Below are positions 10,533 to 21,050 of a stretch of 64,000 nucleotides of DNA, in pieces; the first letter of the stretch is position 1; each line of letters opens with the position of its first letter. Location: contig OW204012.1 of the NCBI GenBank assembly GCA_934047225.1, forward strand, positions 5,394,001-5,458,000. The letters are read 5' to 3'. The translations under genes were made by a program, and so were the position numbers. Source of the DNA: Ypsolopha sequella (Eukaryota; Arthropoda; Insecta; Lepidoptera; Ypsolophidae). Under the pieces are notes generated by a model. The model saw only the letters and a list, made by a program, of their open reading frames with translations, did not search any database and had not been told where the DNA came from.

Positions 10533-10702
10533 TCCTTTCTGTAGATTTTTTTCAAAACGCGATACGTTATTAGTTTGCTCGATCGAAAAAAAATCCGAAA
10601 GTTGGTCGATTTTTCATTCCTTTCTGTAGATTTTTTTCAAAACGCGATACGTTATTAGTTTGCTCGATCGAAAAAAAATCCGAAAGTTGGTCGATTTTTC
10701 AT
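10533..10702. repeat. 85-bp tandem duplication (2 copies)
   Basis: Copy 1 is 10533-10617 and copy 2 is 10618-10702, essentially identical, starting TCCTTTCTGTAGATTTTTTT and including the short palindromes GATCGA and CGATCG. Being identical, it is a recent local duplication. Non-coding. Confidence 0.9.
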
Positions 10703-11133
10703 GTTTTTTTTCGTTTTATATAAAATTTACATTACCAAATCTTAGGAAAGTTACGGTAAATTAAGGAAAATGTAATTTAGTACGTAATTTTGCGGATAGT
10801 TTTCTGAAAATTTTACCGTAAAAACATTTTTGAGCGAAAAACGTGTTTCTAAAGAGTGCGCGATGTTTTGGTTGTAATAGCCACGGCTCATTTTAAACTG
10901 TAATGAATGATCATAGAGTTCAGTTCAGAGGTGCTCAATGTCAGGGAGTTTTTTTTTTTTTTTAATTGTTTTACGGCTTTGGAAGCAAGTCCTTTCAGCC
11001 AGTCTTATTTTAATTTGTGTTTTCACTTTCACTACCTATATATTTCATATTTGTCATTGTCACTTCACTTTATACACTTTTCCTTATAATTCTTTAACTG
11101 TATTCAAAATGTATTAGTTTATTTTTTACTAAA
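10703..11133. other. Unassigned AT-rich DNA
   Basis: Nothing recognisable. It includes a poly-T run near 10950-10963. Confidence 0.5.
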
Positions 11134-11357
11134 CAGTGTTGCCAGATGAGGTCTCAAAATTACAGTGTTTGGAACCAAATTACAGTAGAATTCATTCATT
11201 TTCATATTTTTCGCCATTTTCAACTAACTTAATGTGACTTTTGGCGGTAGAAAATTACAGTGTCTCCATACACTGTAATTTTATTAAATGCTACAGTGTA
11301 CAGTAGATTGTGTTGAATTACAGTAGATCTACTAAATTACAGTGTCTGGCAACACTG
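11134..11357. mobile_element. CAGTGTTGCCAGA inverted-repeat MITE (family L, copy 1)
   Basis: The left end is CAGTGTTGCCAGATGA, the right end TCTGGCAACACTG. The interior has repeated AATTACAGT motifs and a GTAGATCTAC palindrome. CAGTG termini are hAT-like, but no 8-bp target duplication is visible. It is related to the larger element 23281-24756. Confidence 0.72.
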
Positions 11358-11823
11358 CTTGTTGATCTTTTTTTCCAGAATTCGTCCCTCGCACTGCGGT
11401 TCTGTCTGCATGGATTAACAGTGATTGATTCAAGTGCGACCTGTCCTCTTCATACTATGCTAAATATTACAAATGAACTCATCTCACCTTTATGGTCACA
11501 AAGGTCACATGAAACTTGTATGATTTGAGCCCGTCTAACTACCAGTGGTTTTATAAGGTCACAGGTCCGAATTCCGATAAGGAAATATTTACCAAATTTG
11601 GCTAAGACCTTTTGAATTGAATTGAATTTAAATTCTGTTCTTGGCCGGTTCGTCTCCGATTAGTTTCACTAAAATGCTTACTGCTCATCTTCCTTGGGTT
11701 ACAGCGTAATGAAACCTTGAAAGTTTCTGAAAAAATGTCTACGTATGGTTCAGGAAATATAATTTGGGGTTATGAATGGGACGGCTTAACTATTGTCACA
11801 GTAGAGAAAAGTAACAGTAAATC
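11358..11823. other. Unassigned DNA
   Basis: No gene or clear repeat. A phrase CACAGTAGAGAAAAGTAACAG (11798-11818) recurs inverted at about 13375-13400, so 11798-13400 may be one larger inverted-repeat element filled with later insertions. Confidence 0.45.
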
Positions 11824-12173
11824 TGTGGATATATTAATAATTTGCAATATTCCGCTAAACACTCTTACCATGCTATACAAAATGCAGACTCAAGCACCGC
11901 CCGCCCTCCCGCATAAAACATGCTTGTAAGCAAAGCAAGTAGTGCGAGCAGGAAATAAAGCAATCTTAAATAACAAGCAAGAAAATCTTATCGACACGTG
12001 TTTCGCCTCTAAACGAGGCATCCTCGGGATGTGTAGTCCACCCGACCGCTCTTTTTTTAAATTATTTTTTTGCTGTCGAGCGGTCGGGCGGACTACACAT
12101 CCCGAGGATGCCTCGTTTGAATAGCATGGTAAGAGTGTTTAGCGGAATATTGCAAATTATTAATATACCCACA
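11824..12173. mobile_element. 350-bp inverted-repeat element with stem-loop core
   Basis: The first ~55 bp (TGTGGATATATTAATAATTT ... ACTCTTACCATGCTAT) return inverted at 12119-12173. A second inverted pair lies inside: GAGGCATCCTCGGGATGTGT (about 12016-12035) against ACACATCCCGAGGATGCCTC (about 12097-12116). A related copy at 35586-35815 has the same GGCGAAACACGTGTCG phrase. Non-coding. Confidence 0.8.
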
Positions 12174-12310
12174 AATTTATGATGGATTTCCGCAAAGTAA
12201 CGCTTTTTTCAATAAATTTTATAAAAGTAACAGTATTATGTCTTCTTATAAAACGGCCAACACGCGCGCATCTAAATCTCGGCATACCTCAGGAGTAGGG
12301 GTGCGCTGCA

Positions 12311-12807
12311 GTAAGGCTTCTCCCAATCCCAACGACCTTGAACTGAGTAACTTTGTAACCATTTTATACGGTAACTATAGCATTTTTTAATAGAGAAAAA
12401 AATACATAGTACTCTTCATGATAAAAATAGTGATGTAGTTTTTCCTGAATTTTATTTTCATATACAGAAGTGAAGCAAGAAAATTTCAAGTTTACCTTTG
12501 TTTCTCGATTTTTTGTCCACTTGTAACAATATAACTGCTGCAGTTTTTATCGAAACAGTATAAAAATTTATAAACTTCCAGACAAAATAATACAAAATGA
12601 AATGGTTTTCTCAGTTCTTCGAAATTAATTTTATTTTACATAAAATTTATTAAAAACACGCTATTTTCGCACTTGTCAGTCGCAGCGACTGACGTAACAG
12701 CCATGTTGCAGTGCGGGCTGATAAGAACTTTATTTTAATATGGTTTTGTTCGAAATTTCAACCACCACGAATCAAGTTGCTAAATTTTCCGTACGGAGCC
12801 ACCTTAA
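12311..12807. mobile_element. TTAA MITE family G, copy 1
   Basis: It matches 24129-24602 over its length. The left end is GTAAGGCTTCT (TTAA decayed), the right end GGAGCCACCTTAA. It contains GACTGACGTAACAGCCATG, shared with family H in part. It abuts element H at the shared TTAA 12804-12807. Confidence 0.8.
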
Positions 12808-12985
12808 GGCGATTACCATCGCCAAATTAGCAGCTCGATATTTGTCACTACAAATATCAACGGAAACGACATTGAAATGATGTTCATATCAGCGCGCAAT
12901 GCATAGTGGCTGTTACGACGCTCGTTGCGTCCTTGATAGAGCGAAATAGGGGAAAATTATACTTTTCACTTGGACGTGATTACTC
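12804..12985. mobile_element. TTAA MITE family H, copy 1 (right end lost)
   Basis: It begins TTAAGGCGATTACCATCGCC and contains AATATCAACGGAAACGACAT, which reappears inverted in 27848-28111. The right terminus is not visible. Confidence 0.6.
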
Positions 12986-13039
12986 GATTGAATAATCTTA
13001 TGTTATGTTTATAGCTATAAAGTTTATCTATTTATCAAA

Positions 13040-13290
13040 GCATAGATGAATTCAATCGGCCAAGCAACTCAGGAGCAGTAGGGAATTTGAGGTCAAAAAA
13101 CACCATTCAGTAAAAAAAAAATTCATGTAGAAGTTTTGGTGGTATGAAAAAGAAATGTTGTCTAAGAGTTGATTATTCATAATACATTTTTTCATTATTT
13201 TTGGTTTGGCCATAAACGAGGAGTAGGCTTTAGAAAGTACCCATTTGGCAATACTAAGGCCCTTAAGTACGGACACGGAGAGTGTGGGAC
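13040..13290. repeat. Family F repeat, copy 1
   Basis: It matches 39160-39340 in reverse orientation (for example TAGGCTTTAGAAAGTACCCA and CCATTTGGC), ending near CCCTTAAG at 13260-13266. This is probably another TTAA element. The ORF over it is not a gene. Confidence 0.55.
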
Positions 13291-13492
13291 GCCACCCGAC
13301 TCCCGTGCATTTATGTGGGCAGCCCTAATGCGTGCGTCTCCCGAGGGTGATTTCAAGGACACTGCCCAGACGTAATACTGTTACTTTTCTCTACTGTGCT
13401 ATTGTTTTATAATAGGGTAATTAAATCAGAAAACTGTTTACACAAAAAAATTAAATGGAGTAAAAGGTAATGTAATAATGAGTACTGCATTC

Positions 13493-13630
13493 GTAGCACA
13501 GTGTTTAATCGCGCGCGACGCCACTTAGTTGAATCACAAGTGCGAGGAGCGTGACACGATTTTTTTGCGATTAAACAGTACGTCACGCTCTTTGCACTTG
13601 TGACTCAAACAGTATTAAATACTATGCTAC
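13493..13630. repeat. Short imperfect hairpin repeat
   Basis: GTAGCACAGTGTTTAATCGC...CACAAGTGCGAGGAGCGTGAC pairs with GTCACGCTCTTTGCACTTGTG...AGTATTAAATACTATGCTAC around a loop near 13563. This is an isolated fold-back of about 138 bp. Confidence 0.75.
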
Positions 13631-14310
13631 GGGTGTTCATCACACCTGAACCCATTAGTGAATATTTTCAAAATTTAATATTCTTTTACTATCTCGTACA
13701 TTATCTACCCTGTGTGGGAGTTGTAAATATAAATGTTGGGTAAAAATGTGAGTCTTTTTAGTTACGTCTAAAGAGTTCGAAGTCTCGACATTTGTTGTTC
13801 ACAGTTTATAGATAGCCATGAGCGTGAGTCGTGATTTACGGTACGTGCGTCTATTGTTCAATTGTTATCCAAAGTTAATCCGACTTGGCTAAAATTATAT
13901 TTCCTAAATAAACAAAGAAACGAACAAGGAGTAGGACACCTGTCTCTCAAACTTGAGACCGAATTTCGAATTCGGGTTCGAATTAGAGATGGCAATAATC
14001 GAATATTTTTTATAATCTTATTACCTATGTGTAGTGTATGATGCCATCGCAATGTTTCTAGTGATTTTTGTAAATTAGAGTTTTATAATATTTAAAATAA
14101 AATTTTTGTAATTCTAATGTTTTGTTGAGTAACATAATTTGTGTATTTATTTATGTATGTCTATTTTTCATATTGTATTGTAATTGTATTGTGTAAGTTT
14201 ATGTATTCGTTTATTATAGCGTTAGTAATTAATCATAATGTACTCATGTAGTCTATTATACATTTACATGCCCCCCTCTATTTGTTATTTTCTCACATTT
14301 TTTTTCACCC
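13631..14310. other. Unassigned DNA
   Basis: No coding region or repeat copy was identified. 13850-14050 contains only a short minus-strand ORF without motifs. Confidence 0.5.
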
Positions 14311-14440
14311 AAAGGTTGCCTGGTAGGTATTGCTAATTAGCAATAAATGCCGCCTTTGTACAATTTTAATGTTTTTAAGTGTCCTGTTTTATGTATTTTG
14401 TAAATGTACATAAGTGTAATAAATAAATAAATTTTGAATT
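14311..14440 (+). repeat. LINE/SINE 3'-UTR-like stem-loop and tail
   Basis: GGTTGCCTGGTAGGTATTGC, then TAATTAGCAATA, then TGCCGCCTTTGTAC, then GTAATAAATAAATAAATTTT. The small hairpin (ATTGC...GCAAT) followed by GCCGCC and an AATAAA-rich tail is a layout I recall at 3' ends of lepidopteran LINE and SINE copies. The body is missing. Confidence 0.5.
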
Positions 14441-15105
14441 TAAGTTTTCTGTTTCGATTAATTAGAAAAAGGCGGGTTTTTCACAATCCGGCTGCGAAAT
14501 CGCTCTAAACATGTTTTACATGTCTTGTAGAGAGTTTTTCTAATTAGTATAGTCAACACGCGGCATTTATCACGCAATTAACGAAGTCGTATGAGACATA
14601 AAGTGTGTGAAAAGCTTCGATTTGCGCACCATAAATTTCTTTCGTCACTCTACTCTCAATATAACATACCTAACATTTACATACAGCTTTTCCAAGCGCT
14701 AACAAACTTGACACTAGCAAAATCTAGTTTCCTACAAAATGTAATTACCCACGGTACTTTGAAAAGATTCCCAACACAACTTCTAAGTTAAAGGATTAAG
14801 AACTAAAATAGCACGCTTTTGAAACGAGCGAAGTTAGGACCTCGTATAATTTTACCGACACACGTATTCTTAACATAGTATAGTAATAGTACCCTACGTG
14901 CTTGTTATATCCTTCCTTTCTAATACAATGTCGTCATCCATTGCCATGTGACGTCATCTAGAAGCACAGCTGTCAGAATTCGAATATTATTTCTATGTGC
15001 ACCTTATAGGGGACGGTACGACACATAGGGACTTTTTTTCAGATTTTTTACGAAATGAAATATATTAAATGTAATGTTGCCTACATTAAACAATAAGACA
15101 TAAGA
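14441..15105. other. Unassigned AT-rich DNA
   Basis: No gene, no window-internal repeat and no strong secondary structure noticed. Confidence 0.5.
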
Positions 15106-15291
15106 CAATAAAAAAAAATACACTTTGAAAAAAAAAAGTTTGTATGACGCCAGGGTAGGCACTGAGAGAACATTTTCATACCAACTTTTTTTTTTTCGAA
15201 GTATTATTTAATTTTTTTTATATATTTTTTATTGTTAAACTTGGCCTTCTGGTTACTTTTCCGGAAAAAAGTTCTATGCACGCCACTGAAT
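15106..15291. mobile_element. hAT MITE family M fragment
   Basis: It matches the centre and right part of 48898-49157: TATGACGCCAGGGTAG, then poly-T, ending TTCTATGCACGCCACTG at 15291. The left terminus is missing. Confidence 0.7.
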
Positions 15292-15526
15292 GTAGGTATA
15301 TCAGATACACTTATTGCAGGTCGGTTTTAATGTAATATAATTAAATAATGTATGTCTATAGGTAACAGTTTTATATAATAAATAATAATATGGGGAAATA
15401 CACAAAGAAATAATAAAGGTTAGGTTTATTTAAATTTAATTAAAAAATACACTTGAATAAAATAAAAAATATAGAAATACATGATTTATACTTGCGATTG
15501 TCGGCACTTGATGAAACATAGAAAGC
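15292..15526. other. Unassigned AT-rich DNA
   Basis: Nothing recognised. Confidence 0.5.
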
Positions 15527-15833
15527 ATCTTGATTTTGAACATAAACACTTGTACTAGTTGTTTCATAACATAATTATATTTGTTGCACACTTCCCAACC
15601 GGTTTCGGAAATCAATCAATCAATTCATCTGGAAATCATCCATCCATAAAACGACAAACGTATTTCAACAATTGTTGACATACGTTTGTCGTTTTATGGC
15701 TCGTACATTAAAATAATAAATATTCTGTATCCCCTGAAGATGGATTGATTTCCGAAACCGGTTGGGAAGTGTGCAACAAATATAATTATGTTATGAAACA
15801 ACTAGTACAAGTGTTTATGTTCAAAATCAAGAT
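15527..15833. repeat. ~300-bp long palindrome
   Basis: The left arm, from ATCTTGATTTTGAACATAAA through CCCAACCGGTTTCGGAAATC, is mirrored almost perfectly at 15740-15833. A second stem (AACGACAAACGTAT / ATACGTTTGTCGTT) lies near the middle. The apical phrase CCTGAAGATGGATTGATTTC...CCGAAACCGGTTGG has the form of fold-back elements common in insects. Confidence 0.85.
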
Positions 15834-16141
15834 ATAGAAATACCTAAGGAATAAATAATTTTACAAATATAATGTGAAACCACAAGTCAAATGCCAAACA
15901 GCCAGTTATAAAGTAGATAGAATTGTTTTTTTTTTAAAGCAGTGTAGCTATATGTCGTAGGCAGGATCGTAAAGTATGAAGATCGTAAAATCTTTCACCA
16001 AAAGTACTAAATACAGAAATGCCTTGATCTGCGGTATTCTATCCTGAAGTCGATCACGGAAGTGGCGGTACAAGTTCTGAATTGGCATAGATTAAATCAT
16101 GTTAAGGTGTGTTAATTCGATAACCATTTCGAGATTTAGGT
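15834..16141. other. Unassigned DNA
   Basis: No feature recognised. Confidence 0.5.
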
Positions 16142-16565
16142 TTAAGGCGATATGCGAAAAAAATACGGGTGCTTATTTTCTGTGTATTTCATGAAATACA
16201 CGGAAAATTTTAATACATTTCTGGTATGTGCATTTTGACTATATAATCTAGGGAATTGAAATTGAAAAACATGTTTGGATAAATTTTCCTCGATAGAAAT
16301 AATTGTTGAAATGAGGTCTTCAAACACACTTTTTCTCCTCGTTTGACGAATAGGAACCACATTCAGAACGCAAACATATTTTATTAGGTGTGTTTCAGCA
16401 ATATCTAGAGATTTGATATTTGAAATTTTACTAGCTATTTTAGTTTTTTTAATAAAAATATAAAACCAACTTTTTTCCCTTTTGCCCTGAATCCGCCCCT
16501 CTCGCACTGCGCAATTTTTCGCTTGGAGTGACAGTGACAAAAATAAAATTCGCATAGCCTCTTAA
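16142..16565 (-). mobile_element. TTAA MITE family A, copy 2
   Basis: It reads TTAAGGCGATATGCGAAAAA at the left and TTCGCATAGCCTCTTAA at the right, a minus-strand copy of 5593-6018. The 137-aa minus-strand ORF over it is an accident of the repeat; similar short frames occur in other copies with different breaks. Confidence 0.88.
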
Positions 16566-16583
16566 TAAGCCGTATTTTCGAAG

Positions 16584-16622
16584 TTTTCCCGTTGGTTACC
16601 CTTTGGGTACGGAACCCTAAAA
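16584..16622 (-). repeat. AGGGTTCCGTA repeat fragment
   Basis: TTGGTTACCCTTTGGGTACGGAACCCTAAAAA is split here from the long repeat at 1541-1806; only its first ~35 bp are present. Confidence 0.7.
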
Positions 16623-16633
16623 ACCGGCTGTTA

Positions 16634-16791
16634 CAGTGCTCCCAAAGTGATAATGCGCATACAACTCTTCGCCACTGTTCGGCAAAGTTCGTATGTTTTC
16701 CTTACACTTTCTATACAATCAATACAGTCACGTGGTACGTCCGGTCGCTCGGCTATAGATTTGTATGCGCATTATTACTTTGGGAGCACTG
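16634..16791. mobile_element. 158-bp mariner-like MITE (TA-flanked)
   Basis: The ends CAGTGCTCCCAAAGTGATAA and its inverse (TTATTACTTTGGGAGCACTG) are each flanked by TA. The arms continue ATGCGCATACAA. Non-coding. Confidence 0.78.
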
Positions 16792-16871
16792 TACCTGGGT
16801 GAAATACTAAACGATTAGTTAGTTTACATGTGTGGTAAATAAAATGTGAGGCGCTTTTAGATAGTACTAAG

Positions 16872-17453
16872 TAGACATCGGATTTTATTTTATTTGATTT
16901 TAACTCTCTAATTACGGCGTTAATGCATATTTTAGCCTTTTTTCCCAATCGTGCATATTTCGTTTAGTAGCGGGAGGTACCATCGAAGAAATTGCCGCAG
17001 ACCCACTTTTCGCTCCTATCACCATGCAATACGGGCTAAAAGTGGGCCAGCGTATTTTTCCCTGATAGTACGTATAGGGATCTAGGTACGAAGACGTGTA
17101 GGGCGCGAGCGCAGTGGGTGAGTAAACTGACTGACCAGTGCGTGCGTTTTGTCCAATGACGTCAGTTGATGTAGAGAGGTCATTTTCAGCGTACAAATTG
17201 ATAATGGGTGACAAAAATTTGGAAAAATACTTAATTGTATATTGTCACAATAACTGTGCATATTTTTAAACTATATTTCGCTGTTTTTGTACCGTCTTTA
17301 ATTAAAATATACAAAAATAAAAATGTTTTTTTTTTATTTTGCATTGTGCATATTTTGGGCATATCAACAGTTTTTAGTGCATATTTCGGCGTTTTTAGTG
17401 CATATTTGCATGCATATTTTGGCACTTTGTTAGTGCATATAATCCGATGTCTA
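16872..17453. mobile_element. Inverted-terminus element with 7/8 match 8-bp TSD
   Basis: The termini TAGACATCGGATT and AATCCGATGTCTA bound 582 bp. The flanks gtactaag and gtaataag match at 7 of 8 positions, pointing to a hAT- or P-type element. The right half has repeated TGCATATT and TTTTTAGTGCATATTT motifs, possible subterminal binding sites. A 100-aa minus-strand ORF (16912-17214) shows no domain I know. Confidence 0.68.
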
Positions 17454-18120
17454 GTAATAAGGACGGATAACCATCGTGGTGATCAATGTATAACATTTCA
17501 TGGAACGGTTGTAGCGCGTAGACTTTGTCTAGTAATGGACTAGGCCGATGATTATGGTAATGATTCATTATTCATATTACTAATGAATCTTTATTCAAGT
17601 TATTTGATAGAAGTTGTCGTCTAGGAAGTTGACGTGTTTACTGACGTAGAATCATAAAATGACAATAAATGTTGTTTAAAAAAAACCCTTGTACTTATCC
17701 ACATATTACTTATAACTTTATTATGCCCGACCCGGTTTCGCTGTAAAGCATTTTTAGGGCCTTTTTTTTACACATCCTAACTAACAAAGAAATAATTTAC
17801 ACTACAACCATGTCTAAAATGACGTGCAATAAATGAAACAACAAACAGAAAATTCCACCAAGTGCCAACAATCACTAGCATCTACTAACAATAAATGGTT
17901 TCGAGTTGCGGAACCGGTCGAAAAAACGACAAATAAATCGTAGGATTTTTACTAAGAGGTTGGCAGCAATGATCTTGTATTATACTACAATACCTCATTG
18001 GTTGGCAGAGATTAAAGATCTTCATCTGCTACAAAACCCTCTACCCATACGTTCAACCTTCGTGTTTTTATAAAACTGCCCCTCGATTTTCTATCTTTGG
18101 TTGCCAACGGGAATAGCGGG
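17454..18120. other. Unassigned DNA
   Basis: No coding evidence. The end near 18060-18120 (TTTGGTTGCCAAC) resembles phrases near 18414-18430 and 38380-38400, which suggests a dispersed repeat. Confidence 0.45.
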
Positions 18121-18273
18121 TCTACCGCGTAATTCTGATTCTCATCAACATCAACATGAGATTGAAATTTGACGTGCGTGCAAAAGAGATGGCATGTTAG
18201 GCGGGCGTCGTCGCACCCACGTCAAATTTCAATCTCAAGTTGATGTTGATGAAAACCAGAATTACGCGGTAGA
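18121..18273. repeat. Fold-back repeat, ~150 bp
   Basis: TCTACCGCGTAATTCTG...CATCAACATCAACATGAGAT, then TGAAATTTGACGTG, is mirrored by CACGTCAAATTTCA...ATTACGCGGTAGA. The stem is nearly perfect with a GC-rich loop. Confidence 0.85.
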
Positions 18274-19429
18274 CACGTAGGTGCCATCATCTAAAACAGA
18301 TAAAAGTTAAACTTTAAAAATTGCCTTTAGTGGGTATTGAACTTCAAGTGCGAATATATCCTGAGACAATTGGAATTCGGCAGTATATCTATGTGTTTGA
18401 TGATAGGCACCCACTCAAGTTGGCAACTAAAGATTAAAACAACTGGGTAATAAGAAGATCCTATAAAATGTAATGTCTCCCATACGTGCCTGAACGTCAT
18501 GTCGATGGCGTCTTTGACTTTGCGATATTGGATCGCCATAAACAAACCTTCGACCCCTGTAATCTCCACCTATTCGAATGCAATCATCATGACTCCTGAC
18601 ACTTGGGAATAGGGTCGGATATTGATCGGCTAAGCTGCTGCAGCTGACATGGTGTGCTAAAGGAGTCCTGTGTCAGCTTTTCCGAATTCAAACTATTGCT
18701 GCTACGTGATCCTATTGGAATTGAAAGAGCTATAATAGTTTTTATACTACACCTGCTCGGAAAGTACCTTCTTACTTTTTTGAAAACGATGCAGAAAATA
18801 CGTCATTACTGTCATACAAATATGCGGGCGGAAAAAGTGTATGAAAATTCATTGTTAACGTGCTTGAGCGGGCAGAAATAGTATATGCAAATCCATTGTT
18901 AACGTGCTGTTTTTTTTTTAAATAACATAAAGAATGAGCAAGTGGCCAAGTTGCCAGTATTATTTTGCGAACTCGTACATAAAACTCGAAAAATGTTACT
19001 GGCCACTTGCTTTTCCTGTACATAATAAAAAATAAGAAGGAAATAAGAAGTGACAATCGCACGCGAGTCAGTCGGTTTCTTTTATTGTATCTTGGTTAAA
19101 AGTAAAATTATACTATTTCCTCGCAGGTGTAGTATAAAGCACTATGTATCACTCGGGAGAAAGTGCGATTCCCAACCCGTGTGTATTGAGGCCCTTGGCT
19201 TCGCCTCGGGCCTCCAACTACACCCTCGTTGGTAATCTTCCCCTTTCTTCCCTCGGTGAACAATGTACTATTGTTTTGCAATTCATATCTATTAATGTAC
19301 TCTAGTTGTAGTAAGTCGTGTATATGCACGTTGCGCTAGTGTGAGTGCCGGAGCGTGTCATTTGCATGTACGGATAATTCACACCAGTCGTCGTAGAATG
19401 CTAGAATCACAAAATAACCACTTACAGGA
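18274..19429. other. Unassigned, partly repetitive DNA
   Basis: ATGATAGGCACCCACTCAAG and TTGGCAACTAAAGAT (18400-18435) recur at 38365-38402. ATTGTTAACGTGCT is duplicated at about 18851 and 18896. 19125-19260 contains GTGCGATTCCCAACCC and CTCGTTGGTAATC inside a C-rich stretch that looks repetitive. No gene was identified. Confidence 0.45.
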
Positions 19430-19720
19430 GGTTCACTCCGCATAGCTAGCGAAAACAGGCGCACGCACACATAGACGCGTACGTACGACGATCTCGGATG
19501 AAGTCGGTCGAATCATAGTAAAACCAGAAAAGTAGTTTATCTTCAACCAAAGGTACATCGCGCGGCTAATATGTGTGCGTGCTAGTACGCACGAACTACA
19601 GTACGCACACAACAGCAATATCTCGGTATGCAAGGCCGGTGCTAGTCGGGGTTACGCCGCGGTCGCGCTCAGTCAAGTCTTTCGAACAAGCGCGCCAGCG
19701 CGGCACCGATCACTTCAAAT

Positions 19721-19827
19721 ATGTCGACAGCACGCTGTCGTACATATTGTTCTGTCTTCGGATGCCTCAATAATAATTCCTCAAATCCAGAATTATCGTT
19801 CTTCTCAATACCAACTCAACAAGAAAG
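19721..19827 (+). pseudogene. THAP-type zinc-finger first exon
   Basis: From ATG 19721 the frame reads M-S-T-A-R-C-R-T-Y-C-S-V-F-G-C-L-N-N-N, then S-S-N-P-E-L-S-F-F-S-I-P and T-Q-Q-E-R, stopping at a strong donor (gtgagt at 19828). C-S-V-x-G-C-x-N followed by S-F-F-x-(F/I)-P about 12 residues later is the N-terminal half of a THAP domain, and splitting soon after the F-P motif is common for such genes. The second half (W..C..H) was not found downstream, so the gene may be broken. A host THAP gene is the alternative to a transposase. Confidence 0.5.
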
Positions 19828-20440
19828 GTGAGTACACAATTTATGGTACATATAAATAATAATGAGAGATGTAAACCGTACTTTCTTTGTTCACATTTAA
19901 CATAGGTACCTATGATCATAACTGTGCTATGATTGTCAGTTAGTCAAAGTGTTTTTAAATGTAGAGCTGATATGGTTGAAATCGCAAAGATTTTTTAATT
20001 ATAGACTAGGAGCCAATGTTCGATTAGATACTTGAATTTTATTATGTACTTAAATGAATTGAACTGATTAATTTAGTCAACAATCACAAAGATTTTTAAG
20101 CAAAAGCGTTGCCAGGGGGGCAAGATGACATGAATTGTAGGTAAAATAAACAAATGTAAAGTTTTTAATTGTTCATTACAAGAAACAAAATAATTGTCTT
20201 ATAAACATAATGTTCTTGGGTTTCTCGCGAATTTTTCGGTTACTTTATTATAAAAATCTCAAAGTTTTTCAAATCTCTAGGGGGGGACAGCTGCCCCCTT
20301 CCCCCTTTTGACGATGCCCATGTTTTTAAGGTAAATTCAGGAGCTTATCTTTAATTTTATAATTGATTATTTTCAAGTTTTCTTACTTTATTTAATATAA
20401 GCAAGTAAGATTTCTTTATGAGTTATAAAATCTATACGTT

Positions 20441-21050
20441 TCAATTCCTTGACCTTTTCATTAAATATTTTGAAGTGCCTGTAGCTTCCAAAGCGCAGAT
20501 TTACGCAGATAAGTGTAAGGAAATAAAATGTTGGCCGTGACTTCCTCAATGACCTGACCTAAGTTTAATTTTAAATAAACATGAAGCACGCAAGTAATTG
20601 ACAAAAACATGATTTTCTCCATACAAAAATAATTCAATATTTTTTTTCTCTGAAAGTGATGCATATTTTTGCAAAACTACATCAGTAAAAGATGTTTGTA
20701 ATAGAGTAAGCTGTCTATCAAAAATAAAAAATCAGTTCAATTCCTTGACCTTTTCATTAAATATTTTCAAGTGCCTGTAGCTTCCAAAGCGCAGATTTAC
20801 GCAGATAAGTGTAAGGAAAGAAAATGTTAGCCGTGACTTCCTCAATGACCTGTAGTAAGTTTCATTTTAAATAAACATGAAGCTCGCAAGTAATTGACAA
20901 AAACATAATTTTCTCCATACAAAAAAATAATTCAATGATTTTTTTCTCTTAAATTAATGCATATTTCAGAAAAACTACATCAGTAAAAGGTGTTTGTAAT
21001 AGTTTCAGCAGTCTACTAAAAAAAAATCAGTTCGATTCCTTGACCTTCAA
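20441..21050. repeat. ~295-bp tandem repeat, two copies plus start of a third
   Basis: Units begin at 20441, 20737 and 21032 with TCAATTCCTTGACCTT. Copies 1 and 2 match over their lengths (for example TGCCTGTAGCTTCCAAAGCG) with scattered differences. Only the first ~20 bp of the third copy remain. Confidence 0.85.

Noticed and set aside
16142..16555. 137-codon minus-strand ORF
   Set aside because: Spans MITE family A; other copies break the frame at different points.
16912..17214. 100-codon minus-strand ORF inside the TAGACATC element
   Set aside because: Could be a transposase remnant, but I see no zinc-finger or catalytic motif and there is no second copy to test it.
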